Source of the DNA: [Clostridium] celerecrescens 18A
GTDB taxonomy: Bacteria > Bacillota > Clostridia > Lachnospirales > Lachnospiraceae
Reading direction: 5' to 3'
DNA: 64,000 nucleotides
Assembly (NCBI RefSeq): GCF_002797975.1
Contig: NZ_PGET01000001.1
Coordinates: forward strand, 3,286,001-3,350,000
Of the stretch, positions 1 through 11,700 are shown piece after piece. Under the pieces are notes generated by a model. It made no database searches. It had not been told where the DNA came from and saw only the letters and a program-made list of their open reading frames with translations. Position 1 is the stretch's first letter; every line of letters begins with the position of its first letter. Position numbers and translations under genes: made by a program.

Positions 1-977
1 ACAATTTCATAAGGCCGTACCGTAAACATCCAGGAATAGGATATAGAACAGTCACTGGACAATGCGGAAGACGCCGCGGATTCCTTAAACATATTCGTAC
101 ATCGCTCGCTAAAACTTCCCGCCCATTTCGTTGTCGTAGGTTCCGTTATTCCAAGAGTCGGGTCATCTGTAATCACATCAACAACAACCGCCTTATTTGC
201 AGTCTCCCTCATATAAAATCCCCGGGCTGTTTTATACATATCTTTTGTAAGACTGCCATTGATTTGTAGATCATAGGCGCTGCCCAGCCAGAAGGTACGG
301 CCGTCGGACGGCATTGTGCCTCCTACATGAGCAAGATAATAATCTACCAGCATATATTTGCCATCCGAACTGGGAGTGGTCGTGACCTTCATCTCAATAC
401 GTGTTTCATTTGCGCCCGATCCGAATTTAAGCAATTCTGTATACCCGTTGTAATAACCATTAAAAGAACCGGTGATTGCATTACCTTCAGAATCATGCTG
501 ACCATGTTTTGCGGAATAATACTTTCCGCTGCCGAGAGTTATTTGTGTATCCGGTGTATAAAGACCCGTTACATTGGCTGGTACCGGTGTTATCTTAGAA
601 TTGCTGGTAGCTTCATCTGCCGCCATGAAAAGATAACTGGGAAAACCATACCAGCTATAAGTAAACTGCATATTGCCGGTACTGTAAGTATCACTCTGCC
701 CCGCTTTTTTTCCTGCAAGCTCAAAACGCCAGCTTGTGCCTCCGGAGCCAGTACTGGAATAATCATTACTCCACTTCCACGTCTGGTTGATATTATCACT
801 TGCAGAAAGTCCAAGATTCGTGCTTCCCAGTTCCGGAATATAGGCAAATGCAATTACCGTCTCCTGAAAAGTAAGTCCGGCTATCAGGCATACGGAAAGG
901 ACCATTGCCAAAATACGTTTCCAAACCATATAAACATTACGGATCCTTTCTTTTTTCCTTTCTTCCTTTCGTTCCAT
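1..977 (-). CDS. Large secreted surface protein (adhesin paralogue), N-terminal part, cut by the window edge
   Basis: An open frame runs from an ATG at 977 through the left edge of the window without a stop (325 codons visible). The start is supported by AGGAGG about 4 bases upstream. The N-terminus has a basic stretch and a hydrophobic signal peptide (WKRILAMVLSVCLIAG), close to the leader of the 2080-aa adhesin at 5722-11964 (WKRFFAMVLSVCIIGG). The following 280 residues align by eye with the start of that adhesin: GGTSWRFELAGKKAGQ versus GGNSYRFDLCGLQAGQ, SSDGKYMLVDYY versus SPDDKYVFVDYY, and LGITEPTTTKWAG versus LGVTPPTTRWIG. It is therefore a third member of the same family. A cell-wall-binding C-terminus is expected beyond the edge but not seen. 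Probably exported and cell-wall bound; the ligand is unknown. A terminator separates it from the upstream adhesin gene, so it may have its own promoter, although none is convincing. Confidence 0.85.
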   Translation of the reverse strand, partial: MERKEERKKERIRNVYMVWKRILAMVLSVCLIAGLTFQETVIAFAYIPELGSTNLGLSASDNINQTWKWSNDYSSTGSGGTSWRFELAGKKAGQSDTYSTGNMQFTYSWYGFPSYLFMAADEATSNSKITPVPANVTGLYTPDTQITLGSGKYYSAKHGQHDSEGNAITGSFNGYYNGYTELLKFGSGANETRIEMKVTTTPSSDGKYMLVDYYLAHVGGTMPSDGRTFWLGSAYDLQINGSLTKDMYKTARGFYMRETANKAVVVDVITDDPTLGITEPTTTKWAGSFSERCTNMFKESAASSALSSDCSISYSWMFTVRPYEI

Positions 978-1129
978 GTTTCCTCCTTTTAAAAGACCGA
1001 TTTATAACTTCACCTTAAATCAGTGCTCTTTGTTCTTACCTCAATCTCCCTTACCATTGACTCAGGCCCCAGATGCTTCGGAAACCTGTTTCTCCTTTAG
1101 GCGTCAGCCATCCGCTTATCCATGATCCT

Positions 1130-1171
1130 TTTAAAGAAAGGGAGAGTGCCAGATAATCCAGACACTTTCCC
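1130..1171 (-). terminator. Rho-independent terminator after the 1503-aa adhesin gene
   Basis: On the minus strand the hairpin GGGAAAGTG ... CACTCTCCC (one G-T pair) is followed by TTTCTTT. It lies about 30 bases past the TAG stop of the adhesin at 1200-5711. The rest of 978-1199 holds only the ribosome-binding site of the next gene and no clear promoter. Confidence 0.65.
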
Positions 1172-1199
1172 CTCCTATGAAGAATGATTTCAATTTAAA

Positions 1200-4100
1200 C
1201 TATGGGGTTTCCGGTGTCCATTTCCCGCTTTCATCCACATAATATCCATCCGGGGTCACTTCAGCCCGGTACAGGGAACCCAGCGGACGTTCTGACTGAC
1301 CGGCATAAGCCCATTTCCCGGTTGCTTTATCCAGATACCATGTCTGCTGACTGTTTTCCTGTGTCAGGTAATACCATGCGCCGTCTATTTTCTGCCAGCC
1401 GGTAAGCATAGCACCGTTAAACAGATTTAAGTAGTACCATCTTCCATCATTATCATCAAGATGCCAGCCGGTCTTAAGGCGTCCGAACCAACCATCGTGA
1501 ACGGTGGTTAAGAAATACCATTTCCCTTCTTCATCTAAAAACCATCCGCTGTCCATTACCCCTTCCTGGTCAAAATGGTATGTATAGATCAGGGTGGTCC
1601 CATTATAGGTATATCTGATATTTGCCCACTGGTCTTTTAATTTTGTTCCGCTGCTTAATAGGAAGGACCAGCCATTGGCTGCCGGATTAAAATTCTCCCA
1701 GTGACCGTCAACATCATTTGTATAAGTCTTATAACTTCCAAAACGGTAAGCACCCGGTCCCACGCTACTGCTGGAACTGCTCATTCCGGAACTGCTGCCT
1801 CCTCCAGAACCGCTTCCGCCTCCGGATCCATTTCCGCCTCCGGATCCATTTCCGCCTCCGGATCCATTTCCGCCTCCAGAGCCATTGTCTCCTCCGGAAC
1901 CATTGTTTCCACCAGAGCCATTGTCTCCTCCGGAGCCATTGCCATTTCTGATTCCGTCAACAATATCCTTTAATGTCTGATAAGCCTGATCCAGCTCATC
2001 AATCGTGGGACGGGGCAGAGTATCACGCACTACAATTGCATCATGGATTGCATCGGTCAATGTATTTCTGTCTTCTTCACTTACCGAACCATTGTTTTTC
2101 AAAGCATTAGCTGTATTGATTTCATCCTCCAGCCGGTTCTTTGCCTCCTGCCACAAGGAATCATCCTCCTGTTCATACACTGCGTACAGTTGGAGATTTT
2201 TGTTAATCGGAGCCGTTATATCATAAAAACCTGCGGTAGCCAAAGGCTGTTTTTTTAATCCTGTAAATTCATATACAATACCGGTAACCGGATCCGTGTA
2301 GTCTTCCAAGCATTCAAGATCCATATATCCGTCTGTATCTTCTAAAGTACTTCCGGCTCTTGCTTTAAGACTTGCCACCGAACCTCTTATCGTATCGGTA
2401 ACGGTAACCGTATATGATTTGGAATAAGTTAAGATAATCGTGTCCCCAACATTTGCATCAAATAAGAATGTACCGGTAAAACCGGCATCCGGATCATTCA
2501 GATCAGGTTCCAAAGGCATAATCTCCGTACATACCGGATCGCTATCCGCATTTTCAACCTTCCACAACTGGTAATCCATATTTCCCAGAAGGCTGGTATC
2601 CAGGGTACCATAAACCTGAATATCAGGTGTGTGGTTCCCATCGGAGGGCAGTGCTTTATTAATGCCATCCACCTTTCTCGACAATGAGATTCCTAAAACC
2701 CAGGGGATCTTTAATGCTTCACTATCCACTGCAGCAGCATCTCTCACTGCATTGGACTCCGTAGCAGTCGGTACATTTCTCCGGTCAAATTTAACCGTAT
2801 ATTCCACTTTATGCCCTGATGTCAGCAAACCTGGATCGGAAGAATTGTCAATCAGGTCGAGTTTTAACGCTTCCAACAGATCCGTTTGCATATTGAGAGC
2901 AAACGTTCCATTTTTAGGGGAATAATCTACCGTTGCATTGGATGAGGTCGCCGTGGCTGGTACGGACTCATACCGTGCCTGAAGAACTACGTCGCCGGCC
3001 GGCATAATAACCCATGGATTCTGCTGTTCTGCCTGAGATGCAGTAAGAGACATAGAGCCAATCAGGCAATCCCACCGCTTAAAACTGTACCCGGTTATAT
3101 CAGGGGCTTTAATCCTTATCTTATCCCCTTCCCGGACACTGACCTGGGTTGCTCCTTCTTCAATCTCCAAGGGTACGTTATTTCTGGTAACCTCCGCCAC
3201 ATAGCCTCCGTTTGTGATATACAGAGTATAAGTCTGATTTTGCACCAGAGAGGATTCTTCCAGGAAAATGGGATTTCCCAGCAATATCTTTTCAGACGGA
3301 GACTCTGTTTCTCCCAAATGCTTTGCAACTACCGTATATTCCCGGCCGGATTCCAGACCTGGGAATTCTGCAAAAGCCGGATTTCCTGCGGCTTCTAACC
3401 AGCCGTCTGCTGATCCTTCCTGTGAAACGGCATTTCCATTACCATCAAGCAGCGCATACAGCGTATCCGCCGCTGTTGGACTGATCCTGATTTTCTTTCT
3501 GCCTTCATTTCCATCATTTGCTATGGCATAGTTATTTGCAAGAGTGACAATGCCTACCCTTGCAGGCTGGCTTATCAGGGAGCCATCCACATGACCGGTC
3601 AGTGGTTCCCCTGTTACAGGTGCCGCAGTCAATGATAGTTCATACACATAATAATAGGTACAGGGATTGAGCCCTGTAAATTTCCCGCTCTGCAACTGGG
3701 AACCTGTCATGGTGGATATGACGATTCCGTCTGCATCCGCAACTGCATACTTTCTCTCTTCGTTAGCACCATTGATTCTGATCTGTCCGGTTCCATCTGC
3801 TGATACAGAACCATCTGCATCAGGAATGCTTAAAATCCCGTCATCACCTGCCATTAGCGTGAACCTGGCCGTATAGCTGTGATTGGAAAGAATCTGCAGA
3901 TCATTTTGTACCTGGTTTCCATTCTCATCATACCAGCCTGCAAACATATAATTGTCATCTGGCTGAAGCGAGGGAAGCGCCAGATCTGTCCATATCGTTC
4001 CTCTTGCTACATGGGCCGAAGTGGCTCCTGAAACAATACTTCCATGGCTTCCGGATACAAAGTTTAAATCAAACCACTCATTGGGGTCCTCTTCAAAATT

Positions 4101-5711
4101 GGCATATAGCTTTAGGTTCCCGGTTATCTCCACATCCCCGGTAAGCTTTGCACCGGTTTTTCCTGTTCCGTTTGCGTTTGCTTTATACCATCCGTCAAAT
4201 AAATAATGTGTCGCCGCCGACGGAGTGATGCTCTGAGTCAATTCATCAATTGTATAGGTATCCAGCCTGAAAAACCTGGGAGAGGGATCTCCCGACAGAT
4301 TTCCGTTCGCACCATTATAATAATCAATACGGGCCCAGTAGTTAGGATCCGTCAAATCCTCGTTATAGGTAATGGTAACAGAACCTCCGACAATGTCCGT
4401 ATTAAAGGTCAGCTTTTCGCTTGCCTCATCCAGAACGGAGTTGGAGAAATTACCGTTCCACGTGATATTCGGCGGATAAGAATATCCTGATTTTCTTTCT
4501 ATATCCAGATCTACAAGTTCAGTCGGGGATACGGACAAATTCTGCTGTTGTTCAAGAATGTTGTTATGATTGTCCACCGTGTTTACAATAATATGGGTCG
4601 TATAAGACGGATCAATCTGATACCTATAGGTGATTACCACCATTTGATTGGGCATCTTTCCTGTATAATTCTTATCTGCATCAAAGCTGCAGCCAGCCGA
4701 AGCCGCCGAATAGATTCCTCTGTTTACTAAATCATCTGTATCTCCAAATCCGGCCTTCAGTTCTGCACCGGTAAGTTCATATGCCGTTATAGCAGCAGGT
4801 GCAACAGAGAAGGCTGTTTCTGCAGAGTAAGCATATGCATCCGGTGTTTTTATAGCAGTACCGTCTCCATCAACGTACTCTACCCGCAATGTAAATTTTT
4901 TGCTGGTATCCGGTTCATAACGATAGGCAACCGTAAGATCATCGTTAGGCATGTATCCCCGGATCGCGTTGGTAGAAGTGTTGATAGCAGCGGCCGCTTC
5001 CAATGTTCCGGCCCCGCTCGCATCGTCAAATCTTCTGATCTTGTTATTTTTTATCAGCACTGATTTCAGCTTATACCCCGGTATGTTCCTTTTATAGGTG
5101 GCTGAAACCGGTGTATTGGCCGTCACTGGATTCGTCCAGGTTCCGTCATCATAAAACCGGATCATCTGGCTATCGTCGTCTGATGGCCATGCGGATTGGC
5201 TGGTACCGTCAGTTATGCTGTCTCTTGCCGAATTTAAATCACGGTAATGCATGACCGTGAAATCAAACTGGCTGCTGCTGTTGCCATTCCAAACCGCCTT
5301 ATAGGTTTCCGGTGACTCATAGGGGAAAGCATAAGGCAGGTTAAGAACCTTATTTCCATTTTCGTTATACCAGCCGTCAAAGGTATAGCCCGGCCACTCA
5401 ACCTGGAATTCCGGAAGCTTGGGCCTTGGTCCGGAGCCTTTGTCCTCTGTTTCAATGCCGCTAAAATCTCCAGATGAACTTAGGGCAAATCCTGCCTGTC
5501 CCGTGGCATAGGAAATGTTATTTTCATATCTTGGTACATTCGCATATGTAGAATGCGACAGATTCGGTCCCTTCTGCGGATCAAATTGAACGACAGAAGG
5601 ATCGCCGTATCCTAGCGTTGCTGCAGATGCGGGCGGTGCCGCCATGGTAATAACCATGGCGGCTGCCAGTATCAATGCAGTCTGCGCTTTCCATTTCTTC
5701 ATGTTTTTCAT
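1200..5711 (-). CDS. 1503-aa secreted multi-domain adhesin with InlB/MucBP-like repeats and cell-wall-binding C-terminus
   Basis: Start chosen at MKNMKKWK (5711) because AAGGAGGAAAC sits just upstream; the longer frame from 5762 overlaps the preceding gene and lacks a ribosome-binding site. Residues 1-31 are a signal peptide (LILAAAMVITMAAPPASA). The body carries repeated InlB-B/Listeria-Bacteroides-type units (FDGWYNENGNKV, FDGWYKANANG, FAGWYDENGNQV) and MucBP-like beta domains (VEYVDGDGTAIKTPDAYAYS). A helical FIVAR-like stretch follows (LWQEAKNRLEDEINTANALK), then a Gly-Ser-Asn linker, then choline-binding-type repeats (GWFLDEEGKWYFL, GWQKIDGAWYYL). There is no LPXTG motif, so anchoring is probably non-covalent through the W/Y/G repeats. 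It starts 10 bases after the stop of the 2080-aa adhesin and is surely co-transcribed. Likely an adhesin; ligand unknown. Confidence 0.88.
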   Translation of the reverse strand: MKNMKKWKAQTALILAAAMVITMAAPPASAATLGYGDPSVVQFDPQKGPNLSHSTYANVPRYENNISYATGQAGFALSSSGDFSGIETEDKGSGPRPKLPEFQVEWPGYTFDGWYNENGNKVLNLPYAFPYESPETYKAVWNGNSSSQFDFTVMHYRDLNSARDSITDGTSQSAWPSDDDSQMIRFYDDGTWTNPVTANTPVSATYKRNIPGYKLKSVLIKNNKIRRFDDASGAGTLEAAAAINTSTNAIRGYMPNDDLTVAYRYEPDTSKKFTLRVEYVDGDGTAIKTPDAYAYSAETAFSVAPAAITAYELTGAELKAGFGDTDDLVNRGIYSAASAGCSFDADKNYTGKMPNQMVVITYRYQIDPSYTTHIIVNTVDNHNNILEQQQNLSVSPTELVDLDIERKSGYSYPPNITWNGNFSNSVLDEASEKLTFNTDIVGGSVTITYNEDLTDPNYWARIDYYNGANGNLSGDPSPRFFRLDTYTIDELTQSITPSAATHYLFDGWYKANANGTGKTGAKLTGDVEITGNLKLYANFEEDPNEWFDLNFVSGSHGSIVSGATSAHVARGTIWTDLALPSLQPDDNYMFAGWYDENGNQVQNDLQILSNHSYTARFTLMAGDDGILSIPDADGSVSADGTGQIRINGANEERKYAVADADGIVISTMTGSQLQSGKFTGLNPCTYYYVYELSLTAAPVTGEPLTGHVDGSLISQPARVGIVTLANNYAIANDGNEGRKKIRISPTAADTLYALLDGNGNAVSQEGSADGWLEAAGNPAFAEFPGLESGREYTVVAKHLGETESPSEKILLGNPIFLEESSLVQNQTYTLYITNGGYVAEVTRNNVPLEIEEGATQVSVREGDKIRIKAPDITGYSFKRWDCLIGSMSLTASQAEQQNPWVIMPAGDVVLQARYESVPATATSSNATVDYSPKNGTFALNMQTDLLEALKLDLIDNSSDPGLLTSGHKVEYTVKFDRRNVPTATESNAVRDAAAVDSEALKIPWVLGISLSRKVDGINKALPSDGNHTPDIQVYGTLDTSLLGNMDYQLWKVENADSDPVCTEIMPLEPDLNDPDAGFTGTFLFDANVGDTIILTYSKSYTVTVTDTIRGSVASLKARAGSTLEDTDGYMDLECLEDYTDPVTGIVYEFTGLKKQPLATAGFYDITAPINKNLQLYAVYEQEDDSLWQEAKNRLEDEINTANALKNNGSVSEEDRNTLTDAIHDAIVVRDTLPRPTIDELDQAYQTLKDIVDGIRNGNGSGGDNGSGGNNGSGGDNGSGGGNGSGGGNGSGGGNGSGGGSGSGGGSSSGMSSSSSSVGPGAYRFGSYKTYTNDVDGHWENFNPAANGWSFLLSSGTKLKDQWANIRYTYNGTTLIYTYHFDQEGVMDSGWFLDEEGKWYFLTTVHDGWFGRLKTGWHLDDNDGRWYYLNLFNGAMLTGWQKIDGAWYYLTQENSQQTWYLDKATGKWAYAGQSERPLGSLYRAEVTPDGYYVDESGKWTPETP
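1795..1950 (-). repeat. In-frame tandem repeat encoding a Gly-Ser-Asn linker
   Basis: About eight 18-base units encode GNGSGG/DNGSGG in the 1503-aa adhesin. Three consecutive copies of the unit starting ggatccatttccgcctcc are identical. It joins the helical module to the cell-wall-binding repeats. Identical units can change number by slippage without breaking the frame. Confidence 0.85.
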
Positions 5712-5721
5712 TGTTTCCTCC

Positions 5722-8700
5722 TTACTGCAGCCAGGCTCCATCTCCCCCAACGGCATATCCATCAGGCGTCATCTCACTGGCATACATGGATCCCAGTGGC
5801 CGTTCTTTATTGCTCTTATAGATCCATTTCTCCGTTGCCGCATCATACCGATAGGTTTCCATACTGTTCTGCTCTGTAAAGTAATACCACTTTCCTCCGA
5901 TATTCCTCCAGCCCTTTGCCATCATTCCTGTCTCAGGGTCTAAATAATACCAGCGGTTGTCTTCCTTATCATGATGCCAGCCCGTCTTCATCTTTCCAAG
6001 CCAGCCGTCTGATTCTGTATTGCAGTAATACCAGTCATGCTTCTCATCACGGAACCAGCCGTAATCCATGATCCCGCTGGCATTGAAATGATACCAGCCG
6101 TTCTTGTTCACGTCTCCGTTTGCATAATCCAACTTCGCCCACATTCCTGTCAGACGGATTCCTCCGTTTAGCACAAAGGCCCACTGGCTTCCCTTTCCTG
6201 AAAGCTCTTCCCAGTTTCCATTGGTTCCCACGATGTAGCTCTTGCTCCTGCTGGGATTGTAAGGGTTGGCTTTGATTCCGCTTCCGGTTCCTCCTCCGCC
6301 TTTGCTTCCTCCCTTGCTTCCCGAGCTCTGGATCTTATCATAGTGGTCATAACGCTCATCCAGTACTTCATCTAACGGCTTTGTCACTTCTTTCAGCTTT
6401 TCCAGCGCTTCAAGCAGTTCATCAAGGGTCGCCTTCGGAGAAGTACGGTCCAGTATCTCCAGGGCCTCTTCGATTGCTTCCTTAAGCTTCTCTGTCTCCT
6501 TTAATGTCAGGAAATAGTCATCGCTCTTATCAATCGCGTTCTTTATGGCATCCTCCAGCTCTTTCCTGGCATCAGTTACTTCCTTCTGATTGTTCTCGTA
6601 GTAGGCATAGACATAGGTTTTCCGGCTGATCTCCCGGTCCGGATCGAACTCACTTAAGCGGTCCTCCCGATAACTCCAGCCTACATAGCTGTACTCTACG
6701 CCTTCTTCACTGATGAAAATATCTGCCGGTTCTTCCACCTGGCCATACTCATAGGAATAATACCAGTCACTGGGAGCCTCTCCCTTTCTTACCTTGAAGT
6801 AATACTGGTACCTCGGAAGGGCTGTCTGGTTTAAGAAGTAGAGCCGGTATGCCCTGGAATACACCATCACATACCTCATTCCTGCCTGGGCCGTAAAGGT
6901 AAACAGCCCTCCGGTCTCTTCCGGATCATCTGACATCTCCACAAGCTCCGCCTGGACCGAACCGTCAAACGGGTCCGTAAAAATCCGGTACAGCTGGTAG
7001 TCCATCATGTCCACATCATCCTTACCTAACTGGATATAGGTGACGAATTCTGCATCCGATGGCGTGGCCATGGCCGTCTTTCTTCCATTGACATATCGTT
7101 CAATGTCTACATTCAGTCCCCAGGCTGCTTTAAACGCCTGGCTGTGGTCGCTGTCATACTCCGGCGAGGCCTTTACTGCATTGGATTCCGTGGCCTTTGC
7201 TGCATTCTTCGTATATACCACCTTATAGGTTACATCTGCATGGTTCTGATCCATCAGGATCCGGTCTGCTTCGGTCGTCAGCTCCTCCTCCAGTTCCGGT
7301 ATCTCTCCCGGATCAAGGGCGATTTCATTCTCACTTCCTCCACGGATCTCATCAACCACCGTTGCATTGCTCGGACTGGCAACCGGACGGGTATAATAAG
7401 CCGTAAACACCAGATTGGTATCCGGCATATCAAAGGCAAGCTCTCTCTCATACAGCTTTCCGGTAAGGCCTGGCACTGATCCTATGGTGATCTTCCAGTA
7501 CAGGAACGTCTCTCCTGCTCCATTGGTCTCTTCTGCTGTAATTACCACACGGTCTCCCTTATGGGCTTCCTCATATCTGGCTGCGTCAATCGCTTCCTGA
7601 TCAACACTTACCACACGGCCTTCCAGGGTCTCCACGATGTAGTTGGGGATCTCCAATGCTCCCCCTGGGTCCGTAGTGATCACTGATCCGTCCGGCATCC
7701 GGCTTTCTGCCGTGATTTCGGTCTCTCCCTTTGGTCTGGCTACCACGATGTACTCCTCGTTGTAATTCAGCCCGGAAAAAGTCACACTTCCCGGATTTCC
7801 TGTCACGGCCTGCCAGCCGTCACTTCCGGTCTCCGTGGTAACGATGACCGTTCCCTCCTTACTTAAGACCGCATAATCCGACTTCTTATCGGCAGGCTTG
7901 ATCACAAGCACTGTTTTTCCTTCGTGGTTCTCATCAAATAAGATCTGGTAGTTGGTCTCCACCACAGGGGTCAGTACCTCCACCGGGTCACTGATGTTCC
8001 CTTCAGTATCTCCGATCTGGTTCCCCACGATTGCATGCACATTTCCTGCTGCCTCATACACAAGGTACCTGGCTCCCGGGTAGAGTCCGTCAAAATATAC
8101 CCGGCCTGCAATGGTTCCCGTCTGCACTCCCACGATGTTTCCTTCCAGGTCGGTTATGATGTACTGGTAGCCTGCCGTGGTGTGGTAAACGGTGATCTTT
8201 CCCTTTCCTTCCCCGTTAAGTCCGGTGGAAGCATCGGGAGCTGCCACATCCGTTCCGAATACTGCCGGATCCTGATAGAAACGTATGGTATAGGTATGTC
8301 CGTTCTTTAATACATCAGCTGCTTCCACATCCAAGTCCCCGTCATACCAGCCATCCACCAGATAGTTGATCTCCGGCACATAGCCCGGTATCTGGCCTGC
8401 GATGTCCCCCCAGGTCCTGTCATACTGGATATGCAGGGAGGTAATGCTTCCGTCTGCCAGAGAACCGTGTTCTCCTGCTGCAAACTGGATGTCGATCCAT
8501 TTCTCCGGGTCCTCTTCAAACAGGGCCGTAACAGTCGCATCTCCGGTAAAACGGTGATCTTCTGTCAGAAGCTGCTCTCCGCCATTCAATGTCCCGTTTC
8601 CATCCTGGTCAATAAACCAACCAGCAAACCGGTAATACTGGTCCGCCTGTGTCATGGGAACCAGGCGTTTTTCCTTTACCGTACTCCAGGTATAACTGTC

Positions 8701-11700
8701 GGTCTGACCTGCTGCAGAACCATCGTTTTTCAGAATGGACGTCTCATAGACCCCGGTTCCGCTCCCCTGTTCCTGTACATCAGAAGACACTCCGCTTCCA
8801 TGGGAAATGGCGCCATTGATTCCTGATTTGTAAGTAATCCGGGCCCACTGGGACATGACACGGTCATATCGGTAGCTAACGGTTAAGTCATCACTTGGCA
8901 TGGTTCCCGTATAATTACGGCTGCCATCAAAGCTTCCGCTGGAAGACGGTACCGCCGCAGCACTTGCATAGCTATAACCGTATAAATCCCTGTACTCCGC
9001 GCTGACCGCTGTATCCGCTGTTTTCTGCTGGATCTCTGGGTTTATGATATTTTTTAAACTGCTGTCACTGGTATCATTATCTAAAAAGTTTACGGCAAAT
9101 GTATACCCTTCCCCTGTTGCCTCATATACATATGTAATTTCTACCGGCTGGTTCGGCATGAAGCCCATAAAACCACCGCTGCTTCCAAAGCTTCCCTGGA
9201 CTGCACTGACCAGATTCCCATCCGAATCATCCGCAGTATCTCCGGCTGTTATGCTTCCTGATACAAACTGATATCCGTATATATCCAGCGGACTTGTGCT
9301 TATGGCATCCTCCGGGTAATACGGCGTTACACCAGGCGCATGGATCACGGTTCCGTTCCCCGTCACATAGCGCACCGTCAGATCCGATCTGGCCGCCGGA
9401 TTATTCCAGTCTACCTTGTATGCGTATTTCACAGCCGCATCCTGTCCCGGCATCCTTCCGGCAAATTCCCCGGTCGAGCCGTTAAAGGTTCCGATCGGTG
9501 CTGCTCCCAGTCCGTCATAGTTATATTCAGCGGGGCTGGTCAGGGAATCCGAAAGACTCCACAAATATCCATGGATGTTCTTTTTCTGGGACTGGATCAC
9601 CGACTCCACAGAATAGGTATTTGCCGTGGTCGTCGACTGGAACACGATGGAGCCGTTCTGATTGGTGTAATCCACCGTATAATCAAACTTCACATTAGAG
9701 TCCGGCTCCCATATGGCATAATAGGTAACTGGATCTTCTGGATATACAGCCGGCAGAGAGGAGATATATTCCGGACTCGTCTGACTATTCACTTTGCTCC
9801 AGCCCTTAAACACGTATCCGTACCTGCTTACACTGGGAAGCAGGGCATTTACGCTGTTTCCGGCCGTTCCGGTCAGGGTTTGCGGCTGAGGTGTACCTCC
9901 GTTGACTACAAAGGCAATGGAGGCATCGATACGGGTGTATTCATAGGTAACTACCACATCCTGCCCCGGCATAGTCCCGGTTATTTTTCCAAAATCTGTC
10001 CCTTCTGTTTCCACCGCAGTTAAGGTACCGCCGGTCCCCTGGTCAATGGAAGTTCCGGTAAACTCATACCCGGAAATAGCCGATGGCGGCGAAATCACCA
10101 CCCCATCTCCTGATGCGAAGGACAGGCTGGGGGTATCCGGTGCACCGGTCACGGTTCCTCCTGTGGCAGTATCCCGGTACGCAAAGCTTACGATATATCC
10201 GTTACGCTTTAAGACCGTATTCCGCGAATTGTTTAAAGCTGAGGAGCCAACTGCGGTATAAATCCCTGTTCCGTTTCCTGTATCCTTATCTGCAAAGAAG
10301 TTGTCTGCAAACGGACAAGAGGTAATACTTGCAGAATAATCGGCTGAAGGTACAGCGATGACAATTTCCTGTCCCATCTCTGTTGAATCTCCGACCGAAG
10401 CCTCAGGTATCTGCTGTGCAGTCACGCCGATCTGTGAGGCATCCAGATCTCCATTTACAGTAATCTGCTTTCCCTGTGCAAGATAAACATTGTTTTTTTC
10501 TCCGGAGGAATTCACATTATCCTCAATCGTCACCAGATTTTTTACAGAAAAGCTACCGTTACTATCAAAGTAAACAGTTCCCTTACCATTGGAAATGTTA
10601 TTTTTTACTGTTCCATAATTCATTGACAGATTTGCCGTTCCCGTTATCTCTACCGCACTTCCTGATCCGACTGAAGTTCCATTGCAATTTTTCACAACTG
10701 CTCCGCTATTGATCTCAACTGTTCCGGAGGCTGCAGATATGACCGGCGAGGAAGTCTCTACGCCATTTCCGTCAAGGATGATATCTGTCAATTTTAATGT
10801 CCCGCTTGAAACATTAAAAACGGAGCCTGTATAGGAATCTGCCCGTTTTAAGGTCTTAATATAATCAGAATTTTCATTTGTAGGATTTCCGGAATGATCA
10901 AAATCCGTACTTGCTATCGTAATATCCTTTGAAGAAGACCCGGATATTGCTATTGGGGCTGTTATATCCGGATAATCCATCACATAGATGTATCCCTTTT
11001 TATTTCCAATCTTATTTAAAGCATATTCAATGGTTTTATATGGACTGGTGTATGTCCCTTCTGCCGAACTGCTGTCACTTCCATATAAATCTGATACATA
11101 GTAGGATGTATCTCTGATTGCAAAGGCTACACGCTTATGTACCATCTCATATGGATGCAGCTGAAAATGCCAAGAATAAGCCATTCCTGAATCAATTCCG
11201 CTTACCGAATCTCCTCCACCTTCGTTGAATACGTTGCCTCCCCATGAACTATAATGGCCTATCCATCTGGTGGTCGGCGGTGTAACACCGAGATTACTGT
11301 CGTTTGTGATACAGTCAAATGTTGTCTTTGTATATTGGTTCACCATATGAAAGCCGCGGTTATTTTTGTATACCGTAGCATAATCGTCTGACGAGCCACC
11401 GCTTCCGCCTCCGATCATTACATCAGTACCTGTTCCCAATTTAACAGTCCTGCCATTGATTCCACCCTGTCCGTTTTTGTCATAAATGTAATAGTCTACA
11501 AATACATATTTGTCATCCGGACTTGGTGAAACCGCAATTTTAAATTCCACTCCCATACTGGCCAAATCTTCCACAGCACCGTTGGTGCCCCCATTTGCCT
11601 TATATGTGGTGCCGCCAGCAACCTGAAGGTAGGTTGCATACCCTTGCCAGCTAAAGGTTGTTTGAATTCCACTTGTGCTATATTCTGTCTGTCCTGCTTG

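Noticed and set aside
327..992. 221-codon plus-strand frame at the left edge
   Set aside because: It is antisense to the adhesin start at 977, has no ribosome-binding site and an unlikely Cys/Ile/Arg-rich composition. The minus-strand frame has a signal peptide and a paralogue.
1050..1120. Minus-strand peptide GWLTPKGETGFRSIWGLSQW ending in a stop, slightly like the C-termini of the adhesins (TPDGY...W)
   Set aside because: No start codon or longer frame, and the likeness covers only a few residues. It may be a remnant of an anchor end but cannot be supported.
1701..1973. Ser/Ala-rich plus-strand frames with regular repeats
   Set aside because: They are the antisense reading of the Gly-Ser linker repeat in the 1503-aa adhesin.
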